A DNA stretch of 64,000 nucleotides from Rhizobium sp. P40RR-XXII (GTDB lineage: Bacteria; Pseudomonadota; Alphaproteobacteria; Rhizobiales; Rhizobiaceae): the NCBI RefSeq assembly GCF_012641405.1, contig NZ_JABAII010000016.1, forward strand, positions 93,536 to 157,535. The letters run 5' to 3'. A model generated the notes under the pieces. That model was not told the DNA's origin. It saw only the letters and a program-made list of their open reading frames with translations, and made no database searches. The first letter of the stretch is position 1. Every line of letters begins with the position of its first letter. Position numbers and translations under genes: made by a program. This document shows, piece after piece, positions 1 through 9,672 of this stretch.

Positions 1-3
1 GCC

Positions 4-1863
4 ATGGCCGCCACGGCAACGGCCCAGCAGCAGCTTGGCATGCAGCAACTCCAATTGCTTCCGAAGAGCGTTGCCGATCAGGCCGTCACGTCTTTCAATA
101 GCCCCGATGCTACCGACCAGCAGCGCCTAGGTGCGGTGACCGGGCTCATTTTCTCGACGCCGGACCAAAGCCAGAGACAAGCCGTTTTCAAGCAATTGGT
201 GGACGCCGGTCTTCCGGCTATGACCGAAGGCGTCATGGAAGCGGCTGCTCGCGGCGATCAGGGCGCGGCCAATCGCCTTCTTCAGGCAGCCCTTGTCGAT
301 CCCGGAAAGCTTCCGAAGAGTGGCGAGGTCAAGCCGACCGATATCGACAATCAGATTTATTCCTCGGTCTGGGCACCGGGGCAGATCGGCGACGCCGCCT
401 ATGGCGTGGCCTATGGCGATGCTTCTTCGCTGGAGCGGGCGCAGCGCGGGTCTGACCTAATGAAGAAGGCCGTTCAGCTTCGCATCTCTCAAGGACAGGA
501 TCTGAATACAGCCGTTGCCGGCGCGAGCAAGGATTTGTTCGGGGATGTGAAGGTCTACAACGGCTCCGGCTCAGTATCGGCCAATCTTCCCGTCCCGACA
601 GGCACGGATACATCGGTGCTGACATCGGGCCTCGATGCTTCGAAGACTGCTTTCAAGGCGGCCCTCGATGCCCAAGCGCAACGGGTACTTGGCGAGCCTG
701 CCTCGAATGTCATGGCGGTAGATAATCCAAAGGGCCTTATCTCGCCGGGCAATATCGATCTGACGACAAGGCCACAGGTCAAGAATGAAGATGGCTCCAT
801 CAGCACCGTCCGATCGATGTCCTTCAACGAGGATGGCCGCGAAATCCTCGTGCCGACTGTCTCGCCCGATGGCCGCATCATGTCGGATCAAGAGGCGATC
901 GACTTCTATCATAAGACCGGTCAGAACCTCGGTGTCTTCCAATCCGCGCAAGCCGCTGATGCTTATGCGAAGACGCTTCATGAGCAGCAGGGCCGCGCCT
1001 ATGTGACCGATGCCAGTCAGAAGGCCGTCCTTCAGGCAAGCATCGACAATCGCATGGGCGACGTACTCAACAACGGCGTCTTCGTCCAGGTTGGCAATGG
1101 TATCGGCCTGCGTGACCCTTACACCGGCACATTCGTGACGGGCTCAGACGGTAACCCCATGACCTTCTCAATCGACAAGATCATGCAGATGGGAAAGGAT
1201 ATCCCACCGGCCCCGACGGCTGAGGGACAATACCAGCAGGGAAGCTCTGTCGTTCAACCGCCGACCAAGGCAGAACAGCAGTATCAAAGCGGCGGTACGG
1301 TCAAGGCGCCCGCCAGCGATGCGGCGCAGCAATACCTTCGCGGCGAAGCGGTAGGCTCCAAGCCACAGCCGAAAGCGGAGGAAGATACCGCAAGCCCTTT
1401 TGACCAACTCAGCACGGTGGAGCGCTCATTCCTGACGTCGCTCCGCTATGCCGAGGACATGGGCGCAGGCGGCACGGCGTTGAAGCTCTACAACGACGTC
1501 ATCCAGCGCGGGCGGAAAGACCCGATCACCGAGAACGATCTGAGCGTGGATGAACGTCAGAAGCTCAAGGCCCTTGTTCTCTCCAAGGGGAAGGATAGCG
1601 GGAGCATCGATTACAAGGACTACCGTGGCACTGGCATCGACAGCAACATCTTGGGCGGCTTCAAATACCACGTCAAAGATGGCGTGGTGCACATCGATGA
1701 TACCTACGATTTCAACTCCGATCGGGCCGAGGCGGGAGACGATAACGTCTTCATCCAGGCCGCCGGAGCCGTTGCTAACCCGCGCGGCCTCGCATCCGTG
1801 ATCGGTCGAAAGATCGCCCCGAATACCAAAGCCGGCATTCCGGTGCGGATAATATTGAACTGA
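4..1863 (+). CDS. Phage virion-associated protein (probable internal/ejection protein)
   Basis: 619 residues from the ATG at position 4; the frame is open to the window edge, so the true start may lie upstream. No signal peptide or clear membrane span. Residues about 245-330 contain a module seen in many phage structural proteins, with a GNIDLTTRP core followed by an ILVPTVSPDGRIMS stretch and a YHKTGQNLGVF segment. Residues about 406-457 hold three consecutive imperfect repeats of 17-18 residues sharing A-x-x-Q-Y-x-x-G-x-x-V, a low-complexity linker. The C-terminal part (about 460-619) is charged and globular. It stands first in a co-directional trio with the next two genes, 7 bp from the second. 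An internal virion or DNA-ejection role is inferred from size and position before the tailspike; no catalytic motif was recognised. Confidence 0.65.
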   Translation: MAATATAQQQLGMQQLQLLPKSVADQAVTSFNSPDATDQQRLGAVTGLIFSTPDQSQRQAVFKQLVDAGLPAMTEGVMEAAARGDQGAANRLLQAALVDPGKLPKSGEVKPTDIDNQIYSSVWAPGQIGDAAYGVAYGDASSLERAQRGSDLMKKAVQLRISQGQDLNTAVAGASKDLFGDVKVYNGSGSVSANLPVPTGTDTSVLTSGLDASKTAFKAALDAQAQRVLGEPASNVMAVDNPKGLISPGNIDLTTRPQVKNEDGSISTVRSMSFNEDGREILVPTVSPDGRIMSDQEAIDFYHKTGQNLGVFQSAQAADAYAKTLHEQQGRAYVTDASQKAVLQASIDNRMGDVLNNGVFVQVGNGIGLRDPYTGTFVTGSDGNPMTFSIDKIMQMGKDIPPAPTAEGQYQQGSSVVQPPTKAEQQYQSGGTVKAPASDAAQQYLRGEAVGSKPQPKAEEDTASPFDQLSTVERSFLTSLRYAEDMGAGGTALKLYNDVIQRGRKDPITENDLSVDERQKLKALVLSKGKDSGSIDYKDYRGTGIDSNILGGFKYHVKDGVVHIDDTYDFNSDRAEAGDDNVFIQAAGAVANPRGLASVIGRKIAPNTKAGIPVRIILN

Positions 1864-1870
1864 GGTCCAT

Positions 1871-3610
1871 GTGAGCTTTCAATTCATTGAGAACCCTACC
1901 GGCTCCGGCATGACCGACGCTGAGTTCGTGACGTCGGCGCTCGATCAGCCGATGTCTCTGGGCTCGACGTTCTGGGACCAGTCCAAGGGTGGCGTGCTGT
2001 CGAGCTTCGGTCTCGGTACCGCGATCCGCGATCTCGGCACGCCAGAAGTTGCGCCGCCTGATGATGGCGGCACGATCTCGGGCGCACTTGGTGCGATCAA
2101 CCGGACCATCGCGCCGGACAGCATCATTCGCAACGTCCTGGGCACGGGCTATAACGGCGCGGACCCAATGACCAAGGATCAATACGAGGCGTCGCCATCG
2201 TTCCGAAAGGATATCCCATTCCAGAAGGGCATGACGACGGACAGAGCCGCAGCTCTTGCGGCAATGGATGACGCTAAGAAGGTTCGTGATTTCTATGCCC
2301 AGAAGCGGCCTATCACGTCCTTCATCGGCAACTTGGCAGGCTCTGCCATCGACCCGCTGAACTATATCCCTGTGGCGGGTGAGGCGGTCATTGGCGCGAA
2401 TGTGGCGCGCTTCGGCAAGGTCGGTGGCCGGATCATCTCAGGCGCGATGGATGCCGCTGGGAATGCTGCTCTTGCCGGCGTCGCCACAGCGCCGACGAGG
2501 GGAGAGCTAGGCGATGATATCTCCTGGCAGTCGACCCTATCGCAGATCGGCATGGCCGGTCTTGTCGGTGGAGCATTCGGTGCCTTGCATGGCGTCTTTG
2601 GCCGCGATGTCTCGCCGACGGTCAGGGCAGATGCCGAGGAAAAGCTTGCCACGCTGAACAATGTCCAGGCATCGCGCGTGGCACTCAATGATGCGCTCGA
2701 CGGCCTGATCAACAATTCAGAGGTCAGCCTCTCGCCGACCAGTGCAAATTTCGTTGGCAGACTTGCGGATCAGGTAAACCCGGCATGGTCGCCGGCGCTC
2801 TTCGGCAAGATCGATCGGAATGATCTGTTCTCCTCGACTGGCGTCGGCCGGTTCATGGACAATCGTCCGGCTCCGGTTCAGGATTTCGAGACGACGATCC
2901 GCAGCGAAGTCTTCCGCAATGACCCGGTGCTGGCGCAACGCTATCATGATGCTGAAGCGAAATTCCAGCAGGCGCAGGATGCGGTTGCCGCGATCGAGGA
3001 ACCGCTCGCCGCTCGCCGCACCTCAGATACCGTTGGCTTGATCGACCCGGCATCGGCTGAACGTCTCCGCGCTGTTGAGGCGGAGCTCGCCGGCAATATC
3101 CCGGCAGCCCGCCGTCAAGCGCTTGAGCAGGAGCAGCAAAGCATCGTCCAGAGCATCGGCCCCGATGCGATCGCAAAGGCCGAGAATGATTTCCGCATTG
3201 GCCCGACAAAGCAGGCCAAGGCGGCCCGCAAGGCGCTCGCAAGTGCGAGGCAAGAATTTTCCAAGGTTCGCAGCGCCGCAGATGAAGCGGGACAGCGCGT
3301 CCTTGCGGAAAACCGGGTCCGCTATCAGAGCGCAGTAGACACTTCAACGCCGCAAGTCGAGGCCGATCCTGCCGTGGTGCAGGCGGAAAAGCGCGTCAAG
3401 CTTCCCGAAGCTCCGAAGGAAATGGCCGAGCAGTATCGCGTCAATCCGGAGACTGGAGAATTCCCCGAGATGGCCGATATCGATCAGCTTCGAAACTCCG
3501 GCCGCTTGACGGAAGAAGACATGGTGTCCCTTGATGTCGCCGATGAAACGGTCAAAACCGCAACAGCTTATAGCGAGGCGCTGAAAGCCTTCGCGGGATG
3601 CGCGATCTGA
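1871..3610 (+). CDS. Phage virion protein with Gly/Ala-rich hydrophobic segment (probable ejection protein)
   Basis: 579 residues with a GTG start 7 bp after the previous stop. Residues about 140-240 are rich in Gly, Ala and hydrophobic residues (starting near SFIGNLAGSAIDPLNYIPVAG), a composition typical of phage proteins that insert into or cross membranes during DNA delivery. Residues about 350-490 are charged, helical and coiled-coil-like. The C-terminus, with a GRLTEEDMVSLDVADE element and an ALKAFAGC tail, resembles the ends of large polyvalent phage proteins. Its TGA overlaps the ATG of the next gene by one base, so the two are probably translationally coupled. The exact function is unknown. 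Confidence 0.6.
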   Translation: MSFQFIENPTGSGMTDAEFVTSALDQPMSLGSTFWDQSKGGVLSSFGLGTAIRDLGTPEVAPPDDGGTISGALGAINRTIAPDSIIRNVLGTGYNGADPMTKDQYEASPSFRKDIPFQKGMTTDRAAALAAMDDAKKVRDFYAQKRPITSFIGNLAGSAIDPLNYIPVAGEAVIGANVARFGKVGGRIISGAMDAAGNAALAGVATAPTRGELGDDISWQSTLSQIGMAGLVGGAFGALHGVFGRDVSPTVRADAEEKLATLNNVQASRVALNDALDGLINNSEVSLSPTSANFVGRLADQVNPAWSPALFGKIDRNDLFSSTGVGRFMDNRPAPVQDFETTIRSEVFRNDPVLAQRYHDAEAKFQQAQDAVAAIEEPLAARRTSDTVGLIDPASAERLRAVEAELAGNIPAARRQALEQEQQSIVQSIGPDAIAKAENDFRIGPTKQAKAARKALASARQEFSKVRSAADEAGQRVLAENRVRYQSAVDTSTPQVEADPAVVQAEKRVKLPEAPKEMAEQYRVNPETGEFPEMADIDQLRNSGRLTEEDMVSLDVADETVKTATAYSEALKAFAGCAI

Positions 3611-6192
3611 TGGCAGACGATTTCAAGAATTCCGCCTGCTATGGCGCAGCAACTGCAGCGGCAAAGGCCGTCGGCGGCGAACTGAGCGATCGAGAGCTTG
3701 CAGCGGCCTACCGCGCGGCGCGGGAAGAACGCGAGAAGCTTCGGGCCGCCGGCATCACCGACAATGTCGAAGACCGGATCAAGGCGCGAGCTGAGGACAT
3801 TGCGGAGCGCACCAAGATTGCCGCTGCACTTCAAAAGCGCCATACCGCGCTCAACATCCTGGCACGCGATCGGCTCGACCAGACCATAAAAGCCTTCAAG
3901 GCAGCCGGCCTATCGCCACGGGATTCAATCCTTGCGATCATGGAAGGATCGCAACAAGGCGTCGAAGGTGCCCGTGATTCCGTCTTCGCCAGCCGTCTCG
4001 GCTATGAGGCGCGCTATGTCGGCGCGATGATGTCCGAGATCCAGAAGGATCGGCCCTATCTCGTCCATGCCCTTGCCGACAAGCGGCTGTCGGATGACGT
4101 CTTCCGTGAGATGGGCGAAATCCGCGAAGGCGGTCAACCCGGCATCACCGGCAATGAGGATGCCAAATATCTTGCTGGCGTCTTCGCCAAGCATCTCGAA
4201 GCCAGCCGTACGGAACTGAACAAGTTCGGCGCATCGATCGGCAAGCTCGATGGCTGGGCCGGCGCACAGGTGCATGACGATCTGAAGATGATCCAAGCTG
4301 GCAAGGATGCGTGGATATCCCGTACCGCGCCGCTGCTCGACCTGAACCGCACGTTCCCCGATGCGTCTTCGCCTGAGGAAGTAAAGCAGATCCTCGGCGA
4401 TATCTACGATACCATCATCACCGGCGTTCCGAACAAGGCAACGGCCAAGGAGAAGGGCCAGCGCGTCAATCCGGCGAACCTGGCGAAGAGCCTCGGCAAG
4501 ACCCGCGTGTTGCATTTCAAGGATGCGGAAAACGCCATCGCCTATCGGGATGTCTTTGGCTATGGCAATTCTATCTATGGCATCATGGCTCATCAGCGCC
4601 GTGCGGCGAGCATGGCAGCGCAGATGGACGTATTCGGGCCGAACCCGGAAATCATGTTCAACAGTCTCGTGGAAGCTGAAAAACGGAAACTGCGGGACGA
4701 TCCAAATCTTGATCCGGAAGCCAAGGTGAAGGCAATCCAAAAGCTGACAACTGACGCCGGTCCGCTCAAGGGTGCATTCGATGTCATGTCCGGCATCATA
4801 TCCCGGCCGGGTAATGTCAAGGCGGCCAAGATCGGTAGCGATATCCGCGCCGTTCAAAGCATGGCAAAGCTCGGCGCTGCGGTTCTCACGGCTATGCCTA
4901 CCGATGTCGTTGGCGCTGCACAGGCGGCTATGTTCCGTGGCTCCGGCTTCTGGAATGGCATGGTGCATCAAATGGACGGCATCTTCCGTGGCAGGCCAAA
5001 AGGGGAACAGGCTGAGATCGCTTATCTCTTCGGCGAAGGCTTTGACAGTATGGTCGGCGAGATCATCTCGCACGGCCTCGCCAATGATGGCCCCGTCGGC
5101 AAGATGAGCAAGCTGACGGAACAGTTCTTCAAATGGTCGGGCCTCAACTGGTGGACCGATGTCGGGCGCTCCGTTGTCGGGCGCACTGTCGCTGCCGAGA
5201 TCGGCATGCGGGCCGAGAACGAGTTCAAGGATCTTCCGGCGAACTTCGCCCATGTCCTCGGGCTCCATGGCATTGATGAAACTCGCTGGAACGCCATACG
5301 GCGGGCCAGCAAGCGCGAAATCAATGGCCAGAGCTACATCACGCCCGACGCCATCCAAGACCTCCCTGACGAGGCTGTGGCGCCATTGGTGGCTGACCGG
5401 CTGGCGACAGCAAAGACGGATGCCCGCAAAGCCGAAATCCTGAATGACGGTCGACGCGAACTTCAACTCGCTCTTCTCCGCTATGTGGCGGATGAGACGA
5501 ACTATGCGATCGTCGAGACGGATGCGGCGAGCCGGCGCATAACCAGTTGGGGGCAACGGCCGGGAACATTCGCAGGCGAGGCGGCGCGCTTCATCATGCA
5601 GTTCAAGGGATTCCCAGTTGCCTTCTCCCAGCGCATTCTTGGCCGGGCTCTCTTCGGCGGGCGAGGGGCAACGAAGTATGAGCGCATCATGAACAATGCG
5701 CCGCACATCGGAGCGCTGATCGCCGGGCTCACAGTGGCCGGCTATATGGCCATGACGATGAAAGACGCGGTGAAAGGCTATTGGCCGCCACGCAATCCAA
5801 TGGACCCGAAAGTAATCGTTGCTGCACTCACGCAGGGCGGCGCGCTTGGCATCTATGGAGACTTCCTATTCGGGCAGAATAATCGGTTTGGTTCTGGAGC
5901 CTTTGAAACGTTCTCCGGCCCATTCATCGGAACATTGTCTGACATGTTAAAAATACCGATGAAAGCACGAGATGCGGCAATCGAAGGGAAGACACCGCAA
6001 TTGGCTGGAGATGTTCTCAATCTTGCCCTGCAGAACACGCCTTATATCAATCTTAGCTACGTCCGGCCGGCGCTCGATGTATTGTTTTTGAATGCGTTGA
6101 GGAATTGGGCAAGCCCTGGCTACACCAATCGGATGCAGCGCCAAAGGCTCAAAGACTATGGCCAGCGCCCGCTACTACCAGCCACACTATAA
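3610..6192 (+). CDS. Large phage virion protein (probable internal/ejection protein)
   Basis: 860 residues from the ATG at 3610, which shares its A with the TGA of the preceding gene. An in-frame ATG at 3598 would add four residues, but the TGATG junction argues for 3610. The protein is mostly helical and charged in its first 400 residues. One hydrophobic segment sits near residues 700-720 (IGALIAGLTVAGYMAM), and the C-terminal 100 residues are rich in Gly, Pro and aromatics. Size and order match the largest internal virion protein of podovirus-like phages, though no transglycosylase motif was recognised. Its last 44 bp overlap the 3' end of a convergent reverse-strand gene. Confidence 0.6.
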   Translation: MADDFKNSACYGAATAAAKAVGGELSDRELAAAYRAAREEREKLRAAGITDNVEDRIKARAEDIAERTKIAAALQKRHTALNILARDRLDQTIKAFKAAGLSPRDSILAIMEGSQQGVEGARDSVFASRLGYEARYVGAMMSEIQKDRPYLVHALADKRLSDDVFREMGEIREGGQPGITGNEDAKYLAGVFAKHLEASRTELNKFGASIGKLDGWAGAQVHDDLKMIQAGKDAWISRTAPLLDLNRTFPDASSPEEVKQILGDIYDTIITGVPNKATAKEKGQRVNPANLAKSLGKTRVLHFKDAENAIAYRDVFGYGNSIYGIMAHQRRAASMAAQMDVFGPNPEIMFNSLVEAEKRKLRDDPNLDPEAKVKAIQKLTTDAGPLKGAFDVMSGIISRPGNVKAAKIGSDIRAVQSMAKLGAAVLTAMPTDVVGAAQAAMFRGSGFWNGMVHQMDGIFRGRPKGEQAEIAYLFGEGFDSMVGEIISHGLANDGPVGKMSKLTEQFFKWSGLNWWTDVGRSVVGRTVAAEIGMRAENEFKDLPANFAHVLGLHGIDETRWNAIRRASKREINGQSYITPDAIQDLPDEAVAPLVADRLATAKTDARKAEILNDGRRELQLALLRYVADETNYAIVETDAASRRITSWGQRPGTFAGEAARFIMQFKGFPVAFSQRILGRALFGGRGATKYERIMNNAPHIGALIAGLTVAGYMAMTMKDAVKGYWPPRNPMDPKVIVAALTQGGALGIYGDFLFGQNNRFGSGAFETFSGPFIGTLSDMLKIPMKARDAAIEGKTPQLAGDVLNLALQNTPYINLSYVRPALDVLFLNALRNWASPGYTNRMQRQRLKDYGQRPLLPATL

Positions 6193-6430
6193 AGGCTGCC
6201 CCAGCTATTAAGGCTACCCACATCAATGCCATAGCGGACAGGATGTCTTTGGTGCCCTGTTTGCCGGCGATGACGAATCCGATCACGCCAATAAAGACGA
6301 CGATCCATGCGAGGCCAATGGGAAGCGCGAGGGAGCTCGGTGGGTTTGCCTGAATGATCAGGCCGCCAAAAAGGCCAAGGCCAAGCATGGCGGCAATGAA
6401 CTGCAGAAACTTCTTCGTATCGCTCGCCAT
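6149..6430 (-). CDS. Small multi-pass membrane protein of unknown function
   Basis: 93 residues on the strand opposite the late genes, starting at 6430 with GGAG about 6 bases upstream. Three hydrophobic segments are plain: residues about 9-26, 34-55 and 63-88, separated by short polar turns (ANPPSS and GKQGTKD). It fills most of the gap between the large virion gene and the tailspike and overlaps the end of the virion gene by 44 bp. The clear hydropathy pattern and good ribosome-binding site favour a real gene over a shadow. A holin or superinfection-related membrane role is conceivable but unsupported. Confidence 0.55.
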   Translation of the reverse strand: MASDTKKFLQFIAAMLGLGLFGGLIIQANPPSSLALPIGLAWIVVFIGVIGFVIAGKQGTKDILSAMALMWVALIAGAAFIVWLVVAGAGHSL

Positions 6431-6504
6431 CTGATCTCCAAGCAGGAGCTCAGATAAAGCGCCACAACGCCCGGAAAAGCAAGGCTCTTCCGAAAGGAAC
6501 CCCC

Positions 6505-8781
6505 ATGACTTCTATCCAAATCGATCGCACCGATGGCCTTTCCTCTTCCGTCGCCGTAAAGGGGCCTTGTCGCGTTGCCACCACGGCGAATATCGCGCTC
6601 TATGGCGAGCAGACGATCGACGGTGTAGCTGTCGTCACGGGCGACCGCGTCTTGGTCAAGAACCAGACCGCCGGCTACGAAAATGGAATCTATGTCGCCG
6701 ACACCGGCCAATGGCGTCGATCGAGGGATTTCAACAAGACAAAAGACGTGGTCAATGGAACGCAGGTTCTTGTGCTCAATGCCGATGTCGATGAGTTTGT
6801 GGTCTATTGTGTATCATCGTCCGATCCTGTGGTTATCGGCACAAGCGTTATCCAGTTTCAACCGATCCATCTGACGGACTCCGCCGCCGCCGAAGCTGCG
6901 AAAGCAGCGGCACAAGCCGCACAGGCTTTGGCCGAGGCAGCAGCGGCAGAGGCTGAAGCTGCGGCGGCTACCATTCTTCCTGGCACCATTCCTGTTGCTA
7001 ATCGGGCGGCAATGGCTGCGCTCGATACTTCGGTATGGACTTCAGCGGCCCTCAAGGAGAGCGGTCGTGAAGGCGTTTGGCGCTGGGTTCTGGGCGACTT
7101 TACGACGCTGACAGGCATCGATACAAGCCAGGGCGTTTACTGCGCGTCCTCAACTGTTCCGGTAGCGACGGGCTGCTGGGTGCGAAATACCGATGGCGAG
7201 GTGTGGGCGAACTGGTTCGGGCTCGCTCCCGGCAATGCAGGGGCCGTCAACAATACCGCTTTCTTGGCGGCTTGCAATTTCGCGAAGCAGACGTGGGGTA
7301 AGCTTCATGTCAGAGACGGAAGTTTTACGTTTTCTGGGACTCTCAACGTTGCCGTCAACGGCAATGGTTATGCATTGCATATCGAAGGCCAGGGCAATGG
7401 TAAGACGCGCTTTCTCTTCCCGCTTGGAGACGGGCTTTATATTACTCGCTCAAATGGCAACTGGTGGTATTTTGGTGACGCAACAAAGCCGACGAATACA
7501 GCGACGGTTGCAGGCATAGATTTCATTGCTACTGGCGGAACTAATGGCGCGGCAAACGGCGCCGCCTTGACCTTTTATGGCAATGACGTTGTAGGCCGCC
7601 CGACCGCCACTTTTCGTGTTCATGATTGCATGTTTGCCTCAGACAGCCCAAATTATTGCTGGGCGGTCGGCATTCAGACGCTTTCGGCAAGCAACGTAGA
7701 AATCAATTATTGCCAATGGTACGGAGCGCTATCCTCCCCAACCATAGGGAAGTTCATCTGGTTTCGGGCCATTGCCTCGGGTCAAGATGCGTCGCCATAC
7801 CACGTTACAAACTGCTATGCTTATTACTTTCAGATAGCCGTTCAAGGCGAAAGCTTCATTGAAGGCATCCATATTTCTGATTGTGATTTTGTCTCGGGCT
7901 CGTATGGCGTATTTTACGAGTGCAATTCCTCGGATGAATCACAATTGGTGATGCATGGTTGCCATGTAAATACAACCAATAATGCGATATACCTTAAAAG
8001 GGTAGACGATAGCCAGATCACAGGTAATCTTTTGTGGACGTCAGGCGCAGGTAATGCCGTTGTCAACTGCATCGACGCGCATTCTCAGACCATCATTGGA
8101 AACGAGATTACAGCGACCGATAGCAATGTCGGTGTCGGGACAGGTATATCAATAACAGCAGTCACATATAATGCGGCCACCAATATTCTGCGGGCTTCCG
8201 TTATTGACGCGAACGTTATCCAGTATTGCGCTACTGGCATCGTTCTTGCCGCTCAAATTCGCAATTATAAGGTCGGGAGCGCAAATCGATTCGCCGGATG
8301 CGCGATCGATGTTCAGGATCAGGCAAACCTAAATTTTGTCGGCGACTCCGTCTTCAAAAACACGACAGCAGCGGCTACGGCGGCGAACACAACCGCCACC
8401 AATCTTATGTCGGTAACTCTCCCATCCGAATATCTGCATGTCGGCAAGCGCATCAAGGTTAAAGCGTATGGCCGAACCGCCGCAAACACCAATGGCAAGA
8501 CAGTGCTTCTTACCGGGGCAACCATAAGCATGGGCGGTTTCACAACAACCACGTCTGGTGCGAGCTGGGAGCTTGAGGCAACGATTGATATCATTTCCTC
8601 GACCTCTCAGAAGGCGACGCTAAAGGGTATCGTCGGCGCGACTGCGGTAACGTCGGCCGTGACGCTTCCGAGCAACAATCTTGCAAGCGGCCTTGCCGTG
8701 GCGGTGCAAGCCACAAACTCGGTCGCCGCGGCCAATGATATCATTTGCGAATCCATGAGTGTCGAGATTGTGGACCGGTGA
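6505..8781 (+). CDS. Phage tailspike / tail fibre protein
   Basis: 758 residues, with AAAGGA 10 bases before the ATG. Residues 1 to about 125 form a virion-anchoring head domain: an IALYGEQTIDGV segment, then VLVKNQTAGYENGIYVAD and a W-R-R-S-R-D-F motif, as in N-terminal domains of many phage tail fibres. Residues about 128-158 are an Ala/Glu-rich helix suited to a trimeric coiled coil. The remainder is rich in Asn, Gly, Thr and short beta repeats, typical of a right-handed parallel beta-helix (pectate-lyase-like fold) that binds or cleaves surface polysaccharide. The C-terminal 130 residues look like a separate beta domain. Base composition is visibly more AT-rich from about 7300 on, as expected for a host-range module that is often exchanged. 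Confidence 0.85.
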   Translation: MTSIQIDRTDGLSSSVAVKGPCRVATTANIALYGEQTIDGVAVVTGDRVLVKNQTAGYENGIYVADTGQWRRSRDFNKTKDVVNGTQVLVLNADVDEFVVYCVSSSDPVVIGTSVIQFQPIHLTDSAAAEAAKAAAQAAQALAEAAAAEAEAAAATILPGTIPVANRAAMAALDTSVWTSAALKESGREGVWRWVLGDFTTLTGIDTSQGVYCASSTVPVATGCWVRNTDGEVWANWFGLAPGNAGAVNNTAFLAACNFAKQTWGKLHVRDGSFTFSGTLNVAVNGNGYALHIEGQGNGKTRFLFPLGDGLYITRSNGNWWYFGDATKPTNTATVAGIDFIATGGTNGAANGAALTFYGNDVVGRPTATFRVHDCMFASDSPNYCWAVGIQTLSASNVEINYCQWYGALSSPTIGKFIWFRAIASGQDASPYHVTNCYAYYFQIAVQGESFIEGIHISDCDFVSGSYGVFYECNSSDESQLVMHGCHVNTTNNAIYLKRVDDSQITGNLLWTSGAGNAVVNCIDAHSQTIIGNEITATDSNVGVGTGISITAVTYNAATNILRASVIDANVIQYCATGIVLAAQIRNYKVGSANRFAGCAIDVQDQANLNFVGDSVFKNTTAAATAANTTATNLMSVTLPSEYLHVGKRIKVKAYGRTAANTNGKTVLLTGATISMGGFTTTTSGASWELEATIDIISSTSQKATLKGIVGATAVTSAVTLPSNNLASGLAVAVQATNSVAAANDIICESMSVEIVDR

Positions 8782-9582
8782 TCATTCAGGCTTGCGAGCG
8801 CGAAGGATTGTTGCGCTCGCAAGCTCGAATTGCGCAGCCTTCGGGAGATTTGCCGCCCATGGTTTATCGCGAAGGTTCCACGGGGAATCGATCAAGTCTT
8901 TCACTTTGAGATTTTCGAAAGCTGCGCGGTCCTCATCCGGAAGCTGCTTAGCCCACCGTTCCAGGATCCACGTCAGTGAAAATATAGGGCTGGTGGAGTC
9001 GAGAACGTCTTGCTCGATAACCTCGAGAGGATCGAACAGAGACCGAAGGCCCTGATGGCTCATGTTATAATAGTGGTGCGGATAGCCGTGGAGAGGCTGC
9101 AAGAATGGCACGGCGCAGTAAAGCTCTCCGCCCGGCTTTAGGACACGCATAATCTCCGCAGCACAGCGGAATGGGTATTTGACGTGTTCCAGCACCGCAA
9201 TGGAGATAATTGCGTCAAACGTATTGTCTTTGAACGGAAGTTCTTCGCCGACACCCACAACATCGGTGGAATCATAATCAACGATCTCGAAGTTTACGAC
9301 GTTGTCGAAATAAATGTCTCGCCTTCCCGCGCCACAATCAAGCACAAGGCCGTCTTTGTATTTTTCAACCAAATTCAACCCGTGATGGTCGTACCCCATC
9401 GAGGAGACAGCGTTGGTGTCAACGATACCGGACATAGCACGCAATTCTTTTGAAAGATAATTATAGACATTATCATTTACTGTGCATGGCATATCGTCGC
9501 GCAAGAAGTTCTTTAGCTTTGCCATCTTGGCGCTGCGTTTGTTCTTAATGTCTTCTAGGCGTGCGTCATGTTCGGCGTTCAT
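8782..9582 (-). CDS. Class I SAM-dependent methyltransferase (phage cargo gene)
   Basis: 266 residues on the reverse strand, with its stop directly abutting the stop of the tailspike. Residues about 75-165 carry the class I methyltransferase core: motif I as VLDCGAGRR, an acidic residue in FEIVDYDS, and the post-I region LPFKDNTFDAIISIAVLEHV, then a VLKPGGELYCAVP strand, all typical of the Methyltransf_11 family. The substrate is unknown; LPS or exopolysaccharide modification, or a small molecule, is possible. Opposite orientation, own spacing and lower GC than the late genes suggest a lysogen-expressed cargo (moron) gene. There is no sign of a DNA-methylase DPPY motif. Confidence 0.75.
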   Translation of the reverse strand: MNAEHDARLEDIKNKRSAKMAKLKNFLRDDMPCTVNDNVYNYLSKELRAMSGIVDTNAVSSMGYDHHGLNLVEKYKDGLVLDCGAGRRDIYFDNVVNFEIVDYDSTDVVGVGEELPFKDNTFDAIISIAVLEHVKYPFRCAAEIMRVLKPGGELYCAVPFLQPLHGYPHHYYNMSHQGLRSLFDPLEVIEQDVLDSTSPIFSLTWILERWAKQLPDEDRAAFENLKVKDLIDSPWNLRDKPWAANLPKAAQFELASATILRARKPE

Positions 9583-9672
9583 TGCTATTCCTAATTTTTG
9601 GGTAACGGTGGAAACAGGTTACAACCTAACCATGCCAGACTTCAAGGTCATCGCTTAACAATCGGACATCTT

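Noticed and set aside
3925..5706. 593-codon reverse-strand frame opposite the large phage virion gene
   Set aside because: Composition is that of an antisense shadow (many His, Arg, Asp, Ile) and the forward frame is coupled to its neighbour.
9598..9672. N-terminal extension of the holin-like gene
   Set aside because: The extra 25 residues are polar and unlike the membrane protein that follows; the ATG at 9673 fits better.
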